Source: Dermacentor variabilis
Taxonomy: Eukaryota > Arthropoda > Arachnida > Ixodida > Ixodidae
Reading direction: 5' to 3'
NCBI RefSeq assembly: GCF_050947875.1
Contig: NW_027460398.1
Span: forward strand, 1 to 64,000
DNA: 64,000 nucleotides
Shown: positions 1 to 10,541 of the stretch, in pieces
How the letters are laid out: every line of letters begins with the position of its first letter
Numbering within the stretch: the first letter of the stretch is position 1
The notes under the pieces: model-generated
Database searches by the model: none
Told to the model about the DNA's origin: nothing
The model's input: the letters and a program-made list of their open reading frames with translations, nothing else
Made by a program: the position numbers and the translations under genes

Positions 1-3000
1 GCGCGTGGATTTCTACCAAACGACGTGAAAAGCATGCCGATGCTGCTCTTTTTAGCACCCGCACATGGATTTGTGCCAAAACGCGTTTTTAGCATGCACA
101 TGCATCTTTTGGTAGACGCGGACGCAGTTTTCTGCAAAACCACACGATATGCAAGCAAATGGTGCTTTTGGCAGAACGCGCGCGTGGATTTCTACCAAAC
201 GACGTGAAAAGCATGCGATGCTGCTCTTTTTAACATCCGCACATGGATTTGTGCCAAAACGCGTTTTAAGCATGCGCATGCATCTTTTGGTAGACGCGGA
301 CGCAGTTTTCTGCAAAACCACACGATAGGCATGCAAATGGTGCTTTTGGCAGAACGCGCGCGTGGATTTCTACCAAACGACGTGAAAAGCATGCCGATGC
401 TGCTCTTTTTAGCACCCGCACATGGATTTGTGCCAAAGCGCGTTTTAAGCATGCACATGCATCTTTTGGTAGACGCGGACGCAGTTTTCTGCAAAACCAC
501 ACGATATGCATGCAAATTGTGCTTTTGGCAGAACGCGCGCGTGGATTTCTACCAAACGACGTGAAAAGCATGCCGATGCTGCTCTTTTTAACATCCGCAC
601 ATGGATTTGTGCCAAAACGCGTTTTAAGCATGCGCATGCATCTTTTGGTAGACGCGGACGCAGTTTTCTGCAAAACCACACGATAGGCATGCAAATGGTG
701 CTTTTGGCAGAACGCGCGCGTGGATTTCTACCAAACGACGTGAAAAGCATGCCGATGCTGCTCTTTTTAGCACCCGCACATGGATTTGTGCCAAAGCGCG
801 TTTTAAGCATGCACATGCATCTTTTGGTAGACGCGGACGCAGTTTTCTGCAAAACCACACGATATGCATGCAAATTGTGCTTTTGGCAGAACGCGCGTGT
901 GGATTTCTACCAAACGACGTGAAAAGCATGCCGATGCTGCTCTTTTTAACATCCGCACATGGATTTGTGCCAAAGCGCGTTTTAAAGCATGCGCATGCAT
1001 CTTTTGGTAGACGCAGACGCAGTTTTCTGCAAACCACACGATAGGCATGCAAATGGTGCTTTTGGCAGAACGCGCGTGTGGATTTCTACCAAACGACGTG
1101 AAAAGCATGCCGATGCTGCTCTTTTTAGCACCCGCACATGGATTTGTGCCAAAACGCGTTTTTAGCATGCGCATGCATCTTTTGGTAGACGCGGACGCAG
1201 TTTTCTGCAAAACCACACGATAGGCATGCAAATGGTGCTTTTGGCAGAACGCGCGTGTGGATTTCTACCAAACGACGTGAAAAGCATGCCGATGCTGCTC
1301 TTTTTAGCACCCGCACATGGATTTGTGCCAAAACGCGTTTTAAGCATGCGCATGCATCTTTTGGTAGACGCGGACGCAGTTTTCTGCAAAACCACACGAT
1401 ATGCATGCAAATGGTGCTTTTGGCAGAACGCGCGCGTGGATTTCTACCAAACGACGTGAAAAGCATGCCGATGCTGCTCTTTTTAACATCCGCACATGGA
1501 TTTGTGCCAAAGCGCGTTTTAAGCATGCGCATGCATCTTTTGGTAGACGCGGACGCAGTTTTCTGCAAAACCACACGATAGGCATGCAAATGGTGCTTTT
1601 GGCAGAACGCGCGCGTGGATTTCTACCAAACGACGTGAAAAGCATGCCGATGCTGCTCTTTTTAACATCCGCACATGGATTTGTGCCAAAGCGCGTTTTA
1701 AGCATGCGCATGCATCTTTTGGTAGACGCGGCCGCAGTTTTCTGGAAAACCACACGATAGGCATGCAAATGGTGCTTTTGGCAGAACGCGCGTGTGGATT
1801 TCTACCAAACGACGTGAAAAGCATGCCGATGCTGCTCTTTTTAGCACCCGCTCATGGATTTGTGCCAAAACGCGTTTTAAGCATGCGCATGCATCTTTTG
1901 GTAGACGCGGACGCAGTTTTCTGCAAAACCACACGATAGGCATGCAAATGGTGCTTTTGGCAGAACGCGCGTGTGGATTTCTACCAAACGACGTGAAAAG
2001 CATGCCGATGCTGCTCTTTTTAGCACCCGCACATGGATTTGTGCCAAAACGCGTTTTAAGCATGCGCATGCATCTTTTGGTAGACGCGGACGCAGTTTTC
2101 TGCAAAACCACACGATAGGCATGCAAATGGTGCTTTTGGCAGAACGCGCGTGTGGATTTCTACCAAACGACGTGAAAAGCATGCCGATGCTACTCTTTTT
2201 AGCACCCGCACATGGATTTTGTGCCAAAACGCGTTTTAAGCATGCGCATGCATCTTTTGGTAGACGCGGACGCAGTTTTCTGCAAAACCACACGATATGC
2301 ATGCAAATGGTGCTTTTGGCAGAACGCGCGCGTGGATTTCTACCAAACGACGTGAAAAGCATGCGATGCTGCTCTTTTTAACATCCGCACATGGATTTGT
2401 GCCAAAGCGCGTTTTAAGCATGCGCATGCATCTTTTGGTTAGACGCGGACGCAGTTTTCTGCAAAACCACACGATAGGCATGCAAATGGTGCTTTTGGCA
2501 GAACGCGCGTGTGGATTTCTACCAAACGACGTGAAAAGCATGCCGATGCTGCTCTTTTTAGCACCCGCACATGGATTTGTGCCAAAACGCGTTTTAAGCA
2601 TGCGCATGCATCTTTTGGTAGACGCGGACGCAGTTTTCTGCAAAACCACACGATAGGCATGCAAATGGTGCTTTTGGCAGAACGCGCGTGTGGATTTCTA
2701 CCAAACGACGTGAAAAGCATGCCGATGCTGCTCTTTTTAGCACCCGCACATGGATTTGTGCCAAAGCGCGTTTTAAGCATGCGCATGCATCTTTTGGTAG
2801 ACGCGGACGCAGTTTTCTGCAAAACCACACGATATGCATGCAAATGGTGCTTTTGGCAGAACGCGCGCGTGGATTTCTACCAAACGACGTGAAAAGCATG
2901 CCGATGCTGCTCTTTTTAACATCCGCACATGGATTTGTGCCAAAACGCGTTTTTAGCATGCACATGCATCTTTTGGTAGACGCGGACGCAGTTTTCTGCA

Positions 3001-3135
3001 AAACCACACGATATGCATGCAAATGGTGCTTTTGGCAGAACGCGCGTGTGGATTTCTACCAAACGACGTGAAAAGCATGCCGATGCTGCTCTTTTTAGCA
3101 CCCGCACATGGATTTGTGCCAAAACGCGTTTTTAA
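1..3135 (+). other. Indel-rich zone of the array (left edge, mild)
   Basis: Seven single-base length changes fall here: GCATGCGATG at about 216 and 2364, TTTTAAAGC at about 983, GCAAACCAC at about 1033, GATTTTGTG at about 2219, TTGGTTAG at about 2437 and GTTTTTAAGC at about 3130. No comparable change is seen from there to about 14.98 kb. The zone touches the window edge, so it may continue to the left. Confidence 0.55.
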
Positions 3136-5192
3136 GCATGCGCATGCATCTTTTGGTAGACGCGGACGCAGTTTTCTGCAAAACCACACGATAGGCATGC
3201 AAATGGTGCTTTTGGCAGAACGCGCGTGTGGATTTCTACCAAACGACGTGAAAAGCATGCCGATGCTGCTCTTTTTAACATCCGCACATGGATTTGTGCC
3301 AAAACGCGTTTTTAGCATGCACATGCATCTTTTGGTAGACGCGGACGCAGTTTTCTGCAAAACCACACGATATGCATGCAAATGGTGCTTTTGGCAGAAC
3401 GCGCGTGTGGATTTCTACCAAACGACGTGAAAAGCATGCCGATGCTGCTCTTTTTAACATCCGCACATGGATTTGTGCCAAAGCGCGTTTTAAGCATGCG
3501 CATGCATCTTTTGGTAGACGCGGACGCAGTTTTCTGCAAAACCACACGATAGGCATGCAAATGGTGCTTTTGGCAGAACGCGCGTGTGGATTTCTACCAA
3601 ACGACGTGAAAAGCATGCCGATGCTGCTCTTTTTAGCACCCGCACATGGATTTGTGCCAAAACGCGTTTTAAGCATGCGCATGCATCTTTTGGTAGACGC
3701 GGACGCAGTTTTCTGCAAAACCACACGATATGCATGCAAATGGTGCTTTTGGCAGAACGCGCGCGTGGATTTCTACCAAACGACGTGAAAAGCATGCCGA
3801 TGCTGCTCTTTTTAACATCCGCACATGGATTTGTGCCAAAGCGCGTTTTAAGCATGCGCATGCATCTTTTGGTAGACGCGGACGCAGTTTTCTGCAAAAC
3901 CACACGATAGGCATGCAAATGGTGCTTTTGGCAGAACGCGCGTGTGGATTTCTACCAAACGACGTGAAAAGCATGCCGATGCTGCTCTTTTTAGCACCCG
4001 CACATGGATTTGTGCCAAAACGCGTTTTAAGCATGCGCATGCATCTTTCGGTAGACGCGGACGCAGTTTTCTGCAAAACCACACGATATGCATGCAAATG
4101 GTGCTTTTGGCAGAACGCGCGCGTGGATTTCTACCAAACGACGTGAAAAGCATGCCGATGCTGCTCTTTTTAGCACCCGCACATGGATTTGTGCCAAAAC
4201 GCGTTTTTAGCATGCACATGCATCTTTTGGTAGACGCGGACGCAGTTTTCTGCAAAACCACACGATAGGCATGCAAATGGTGCTTTTGGCAGAACGCGCG
4301 TGTGGATTTCTACCAAACGACGTGAAAAGCATGCCGATGCTGCTCTTTTTAGCACCCGCACATGGATTTGTGCCAAAACGCGTTTTAAGCATGCGCATGC
4401 ATCTTTTGGTAGACGCGGACGCAGTTTTCTGCAAAACCACACGATATGCATGCAAATGGTGCTTTTGGCAGAACGCGCGCGTGGATTTCTACCAAACGAC
4501 GTGAAAAGCATGCCGATGCTGCTCTTTTTAGCACCCGCACATGGATTTGTGCCAAAGCGCGTTTTAAGCATGCGCATGCATCTTTTGGTAGACGCGGACG
4601 CAGTTTTCTGCAAAACCACACGATAGGCATGCAAATGGTGCTTTTGGCAGAACGCGCGTGTGGATTTCTACCAAACGACGTGAAAAGCATGCCGACGCTG
4701 CTCTTTTTAACATCCGCATATGGATTTGTGCCAAAGCGCGTTTTAAGCATGCGCATGCATCTTTTGGTAGACGCGGACGCAGTTTTCTGCAAAACCACAC
4801 GATATGCATGCAAATGGTGCTTTTGGCAGAACGCGCGCGTGGATTTCTACCAAACGACGTGAAAAGCATGCCGATGCTGCTCTTTTTAGCACCCGCACAT
4901 GGATTTGTGCCAAAACGCGTTTTTAGCATGCACATGCATCTTTTGGTAGACGCGGACGCAGTTTTCTGCAAAACCACACGATATGCATGCAAATGGTGCT
5001 TTTGGCAGAACGCGCGTGTGGATTTCTACCAAACGACGTGAAAAGCATGCCGATGCTGCTCTTTTTAGCACCCGCACATGGATTTGTGCCAAAACGCGTT
5101 TTAAGCATGCGCATGCATCTTTTGGTAGACGCGGACGCAGTTTTCTGCAAAACCACACGATAGGCATGCAAATGGTGCTTTTGGCAGAACGC

Positions 5193-5252
5193 GCGTGTGG
5201 ATTTCTACCAAACGACGTGAAAAGCATGCCGATGCTGCTCTTTTTAGCACCC
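5193..5252 (+). repeat. Sub-unit A of the monomer (60 bp)
   Basis: This is the first of three related ~60-bp modules in the monomer. Signature blocks in order are TGGATTTCTACCAAACG, GCATGC at positions 32-37, and a T5 tract at 49-53. It ends in the polymorphic AGCACCC or AACATCC, where sites 55 and 58 vary together. Compared with B it has lost the TTTTGG arm after the T tract. The relationship to B and C was seen by eye, and no alignment score was computed. Confidence 0.8.
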
Positions 5253-5312
5253 GCACATGGATTTGTGCCAAAACGCGTTTTAAGCATGCGCATGCATCTT
5301 TTGGTAGACGCG
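5253..5312 (+). repeat. Sub-unit B of the monomer (60 bp), dyad-rich
   Basis: This is the second 60-bp module. It opens with TGGATTTGTGCCAAAACG, nearly the same as A, and carries GCATGC at monomer positions 92-97, exactly 60 bases after the copy in A. It contains the perfect palindromes AAAACGCGTTTT and GCATGCGCATGC, and ends with CTTTTGGTAGACGCG. The common sites 81, 90 and 98 all lie in this module, so B holds much of the array's variation. Confidence 0.8.
5268..5304. repeat. Dyad-symmetric element in sub-unit B
   Basis: Arms CCAAAA and TTTTGG, 37 bases end to end, enclose two perfect 12-base palindromes: AAAACGCGTTTT at 5270-5281, which contains an MluI site, and GCATGCGCATGC at 5284-5295. 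The element recurs in almost every monomer. In monomers with T90/A98 both palindromes are weakened, because the flanking A and the central CG change. Dyads of this kind could extrude as a cruciform or bind a dimeric protein. This is inference only. Confidence 0.75.
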
Positions 5313-5371
5313 GACGCAGTTTTCTGCAAAACCACACGATAGGCATGCAAATGGTGCTTTTGGCAGAACGC
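5313..5371 (+). repeat. Sub-unit C of the monomer (59 bp)
   Basis: This is the third module. TTTTCTGCAAAACC corresponds to TTTGTGCCAAAACG of B, GCATGC lies at monomer positions 151-156 (59 bases after B), and GCTTTTGGCAGAACGC corresponds to TCTTTTGGTAGACGCG of B. The module is one base short of 60, which makes the monomer 179 rather than 180. Site 150 (G or T) lies just before the GCATGC. Confidence 0.8.
5345..5352 (+). other. Octamer-like ATGCAAAT in sub-unit C
   Basis: ATGCAAAT matches the octamer recognised by POU-family factors in animals and is present in nearly every monomer, overlapping the GCATGC of sub-unit C. Functional relevance is unknown, since an 8-base match in a repeated unit can be chance. 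Rare monomers alter nearby bases, for example at about 155, 15578 and 20573. Confidence 0.35.
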
Positions 5372-6888
5372 GCGTGTGGATTTCTACCAAACGACGTGAA
5401 AAGCATGCCGATGCTGCTCTTTTTAACATCCGCACATGGATTTGTGCCAAAACGCGTTTTTAGCATGCACATGCATCTTTTGGTAGACGCGGACGCAGTT
5501 TTCTGCAAAACCACACGATATGCATGCAAATGGTGCTTTTGGCAGAACGCGCGTGTGGATTTCTACCAAACGACGTGAAAAGCATGCCGATGCTGCTCTT
5601 TTTAGCACCCGCACATGGATTTGTGCCAAAACGCGTTTTAAGCATGCGCATGCATCTTTTGGTAGACGCGGACGCAGTTTTCTGCAAAACCACACGATAG
5701 GCATGCAAATGGTGCTTTTGGCAGAACGCGCGTGTGGATTTCTACCAAACGACGTGAAAAGCATGCCGATGCTGCTCTTTTTAACATCCGCACATGGATT
5801 TGTGCCAAAACGCGTTTTTAGCATGCACATGCATCTTTTGGTAGACGCGGACGCAGTTTTCTGCAAAACCACACGATATGCATGCAAATGGTGCTTTTGG
5901 CAGAACGCGCGTGTGGATTTCTACCAAATGACGTGAAAAGCATGCCGATGCTGCTCTTTTTAACATCCGCACATGGATTTGTGCCAAAGCGCGTTTTAAG
6001 CATGCGCATGCATCTTTTGGTAGACGCGGACGCAGTTTTCTGCAAAACCACACGATAGGCATGCAAATGGTGCTTTTGGCAGAACGCGCGTGTGGATTTC
6101 TACCAAACGACGTGAAAAGCATGCCGATGCTGCTCTTTTTAGCACCCGCACATGGATTTGGGCCAAAACGCGTTTTAAGCATGCGCATGCATCTTTTGGT
6201 AGACGCGGACGCAGTTTTCTGCAAAACCACACGATATGCATGCAAATGGTGCTTTTGGCAGAACGCGCGCGTGGATTTCTACCAAACGACGTGAAAAGCA
6301 TGCCGATGCTGCTCTTTTTAACATCCGCACATGGATTTGTGCCAAAGCGCGTTTTAAGCATGCGCATGCATCTTTTGGTAGACGCGGACGCAGTTTTCTG
6401 CAAAACCACACGATAGGCATGCAAATGGTGCTTTTGGCAGAACGCGCGTGTGGATTTCTACCAAACGACGTGAAAAGCATGCCGATGCTGCTCTTTTTAG
6501 CACCCGCACATGGATTTGTGCCAAAACGCGTTTTAAGCATGCGCATGCATCTTTTGGTAGACGCGGACGCAGTTTTCTGCAAAACCACACGATATGCATG
6601 CAAATGGTGCTTTTGGCAGAACGCGCGCGTGGATTTCTACCAAACGACGTGAAAAGCATGCCGATGCTGCTCTTTTTAGCACCCGCACATGGATTTGTGC
6701 CAAAACGCGTTTTTAGCATGCACATGCATCTTTTGGTAGACGCGGACGCAGTTTTCTGCAAAACCACACGATAGGCATGCAAATGGTGCTTTTGGCAGAA
6801 CGCGCGTGTGGATTTCTACCAAACGACGTGAAAAGCATGCCGATGCTGCTCTTTTTAGCACCCGCACATGGATTTGTGCCAAAACGCG

Positions 6889-9800
6889 TTTTAAGCATGC
6901 GCATGCATCTTTTGGTAGACGCGGACGCAGTTTTCTGCAAAACCACACGATAGGCATGCAAATGGTGCTTTTGGCAGAACGCGCGTGTGGATTTCTACCA
7001 AACGACGTGAAAAGCATGCCGATGCTACTCTTTTTAGCACCCGCACATGGATTTGTGCCAAAACGCGTTTTAAGCATGCGCATGCATCTTTTGGTAGACG
7101 CGGACGCAGTTTTCTGCAAAACCACACGATAGGCATGCAAATGGTGCTTTTGGCAGAACGCGCGTGTGGATTTCTACCAAACGACGTGAAAAGCATGCCG
7201 ATGCTGCTCTTTTTAGCACCCGCACATGGATTTGTGCCAAAACGCGTTTTAAGCATGCGCATGCATCTTTTGGTAGACGCGGACGCAGTTTTCTGCAAAA
7301 CCACACGATAGGCATGCAAATGGTGCTTTTGGCAGAACGCGCGTGTGGATTTCTACCAAACGACGTGAAAAGCATGCCGATGCTACTCTTTTTAGCACCC
7401 GCACATGGATTTGTGCCAAAACGCGTTTTAAGCATGCGCATGCATCTTTTGGTAGACGCGGACGCAGTTTTCTGCAAAACCACACGATATGCATGCAAAT
7501 GGTGCTTTTGGCAGAACGCGCGCGTGGATTTCTACCAAACGACGTGAAAAGCATGCCGATGCTGCTCTTTTTAACATCCGCACATGGATTTGTGCCAAAG
7601 CGCGTTTTAAGCATGCGCATGCATCTTTTGGTAGACGCGGACGCAGTTTTCTGCAAAACCACACGATAGGCATGCAAATGGTGCTTTTGGCAGAACGCGC
7701 GTGTGGATTTCTACCAAACGACGTGAAAAGCATGCCGATGCTGCTCTTTTTAGCACCCGCACATGGATTTGTGCCAAAACGCGTTTTAAGCATGCGCATG
7801 CATCTTTTGGTAGACCCGGACGCAGTTTTCTGCAAAACCACACGATAGGCATGCAAATGGTGCTTTTGGCAGAACGCGCGTGTGGATTTCTACCAAACGA
7901 CGTGAAAAGCATGCCGATGCTGCTCTTTTTAGCACCCGCACATGTATTTGTGCCAAAGCGCGTTTTAAGCATGCGCATGCATCTTTTGGTAGACGCGGAC
8001 GCAGTTTTCTGCAAAACCACACGATATGCATGCAAATGGTGCTTTTGGCAGAACGCGCGCGTGGATTTCTACCAAACGACGTGAAAAGCATGCCGATGCT
8101 GCTCTTTTTAACATCCGCACATGGATTTGTGCCAAAACGCGTTTTTAGCATGCACATGCATCTTTTGGTAGACGCGGACGCAGTTTTCTGCAAAACCACA
8201 CGATATGCATGCAAATGGTGCTTTTGGCAGAACGCGCGTGTGGATTTCTACCAAACGATGTGAAAAGCATGCCGATGCTGCTCTTTTTAGCACCCGCACA
8301 TGGATTTGTGCCAAAACGCGTTTTAAGCATGCGCATGCATCTTTTGGTAGACGCGGACGCAGTTTTCTGCAAAACCACACGATAGGCATGCAAATGGTGC
8401 TTTTGGCAGAACGCGCGTGTGGATTTGTACCAAACGACGTGAAAAGCATGCCGATGCTGCTCTTTTTAACATCCGCACATGGATTTGTGCCAAAACGCGT
8501 TTTTAGCATGCACATGCATCTTTTGGTAGACGCGGACGCAGTTTTCTGCAAAACCACACGATATGCATGCAAATGGTGCTTTTGGCAGAACGCGCGTGTG
8601 GATTTCTACCAAACGACGTGAAAAGCATGCCGATGCTGCTCTTTTTAACATCCGCACATGGATTTGTGCCAAAGCGCGTTTTAAGCATGCGCATGCATCT
8701 TTTGGTAGACGCGGACGCAGTTTTCTGCAAAACCACACGATAGGCATGCAAATGGTGCTTTTGGCAGAACGCGCGTGTGGATTTCTACCAAACGACGTGA
8801 AAAGCATGCCGATGCTGCTCTTTTTAGCACCCGCACATGGATTTGTGCCAAAACGCGTTTTAAGCATGCGCATGCATCTTTTGGTAGACGCGGACGCAGT
8901 TTTCTGCAAAACCACACGATATGCATGCAAATGGTGCTTTTGGCAGAACGCGCGCGTGGATTTCTACCAAACGACGTGAAAAGCATGCCGATGCTGCTCT
9001 TTTTAACATCCGCACATGGATTTGTGCCAAAGCGCGTTTTAAGCATGCGCATGCATCTTTTGGTAGACGCGGACGCAGTTTTCTGCAAAACCACACGATA
9101 GGCATGCAAATGGTGCTTTTGGCAGAACGCGCGTGTGGATTTCTACCAAACGACGTGAAAAGCATGCCGATGCTGCTCTTTTTAGCACCCGCACATGGAT
9201 TTGTGCCAAAACGCGTTTTAAGCATGCGCATGCATCTTTCGGTAGACGCGGACGCAGTTTTCTGCAAAACCACACGATATGCATGCAAATGGTGCTTTTG
9301 GCAGAACGCGCGCGTGGATTTCTACCAAACGACGTGAAAAGCATGCCGATGCTGCTCTTTTTAGCACCCGCACATGGATTTGTGCCAAAACGCGTTTTTA
9401 GCATGCACATGCATCTTTTGGTAGACGCGGACGCAGTTTTCTGCAAAACCACACGATAGGCATGCAAATGGTGCTTTTGGCAGAACGCGCGTGTGGATTT
9501 CTACCAAACGACGTGAAAAGCATGCCGATGCTGCTCTTTTTAGCACCCGCACATGGATTTGTGCCAAAACGCGTTTTAAGCATGCGCATGCATCTTTTGG
9601 TAGACGCGGACGCAGTTTTCTGCAAAACCACACGTAATGCATGCAAATGGTGCTTTTGGCAGAACGCGCGCGTGGATTTCTACCAAACGACGTGAAAAGC
9701 ATGCCGATGCTGCTCTTTTTAGCACCCGCACATGGATTTGTGCCAAAGCGCGTTTTAAGCATGCGCATGCATCTTTTGGTAGACGCGGACGCAGTTTTCT

Positions 9801-10541
9801 GCAAAACCACACGATAGGCATGCAAATGGTGCTTTTGGCAGAACGCGCGTGTGGATTTCTACCAAACGACGTGAAAAGCATGCCGACGCTGCTCTTTTTA
9901 ACATCCGCATATGGATTTGTGCCAAAGCGCGTTTTAAGCATGCGCATGCATCTTTTGGTAGACGCGGACGCAGTTTTCTGCAAAACCACACGATATGCAT
10001 GCAAATGGTGCTTTTGGCAGAACGCGCGCGTGGATTTCTACCAAACGACGTGAAAAGCATGCCGATGCTGCTCTTTTTAGCACCCGCACATGGATTTGTG
10101 CCAAAACGCGTTTTTAGCATGCACATGCATCTTTTGGTAGACGCGGACGCAGTTTTCTGCAAAACCACACGATATGCATGCAAATGGTGCTTTTGGCAGA
10201 ACGCGCGTGTGGATTTCTACCAAACGACGTGAAAAGCATGCCGATGCTGCTCTTTTTAGCACCCGCACATGGATTTGTGCCAAAACGCGTTTTAAGCATG
10301 CGCATGCATCTTTTGGTAGACGCGGACGCAGTTTTCTGCAAAACCACACGATAGGCATGCAAATGGTGCTTTTGGCAGAACGCGCGTGTGGATTTCTACC
10401 AAACGACGTGAAAAGCATGCCGATGCTGCTCTTTTTAGCACCCGCACATGGATTTGTGCCAAAACGCGTTTTAAGCATGCGCATGCATCTTTTGGTAGAC
10501 GCGGACGCAGTTTTCTGCAAAACCACACGATAGGCATGCAA
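6889..10541 (+). repeat. Higher-order repeat block 1, copy b
   Basis: This is the second copy of the 29-monomer cycle, displaced by 5,191 bp from copy a. It carries the same rare markers at 9240 and 9887/9909. GATGCTACTC variants at 7027 and 7385, two monomers apart, mark a local two-monomer duplication inside it. Confidence 0.65.

Larger units (their letters stand above)
1698..5350 (+). repeat. Higher-order repeat block 1, copy a (period 5,191 bp = 29 monomers)
   Basis: Marker variants here recur 5,191 bases downstream: CTTTCGGTAG (C at 4049, then 9240), and the linked GACGCTG plus GCATATGG pair (4696/4718, then 9887/9909). The order of common alleles between these markers also agrees over about 3275-5350. 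Toward the left, agreement is blurred by single-base indels, so that boundary is approximate. Confidence 0.65.
5193..5371 (+). repeat. Reference monomer (179 bp) used for position numbering
   Basis: This clean monomer in an indel-free zone is used here to number positions 1-179, with position 1 at the GCG following GCAGAACGC. Its allele at the five common variable sites is T4, G55/C58, A81, A90/G98, G150. The alternatives seen across the array are C4, A55/T58, G81, T90/A98 and T150. My hand count gives G+C of about 50% and about 15 CpG in the C4 form. T4/C4 and G98/A98 are CpG transitions. The choice of start is arbitrary because the array is continuous. Confidence 0.9.

Noticed and set aside
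4046..9253. True CENP-B box
   Set aside because: The best variant lacks the last G of the CGGG core and the standard monomer lacks a second base too. It is kept only as a low-interest observation.
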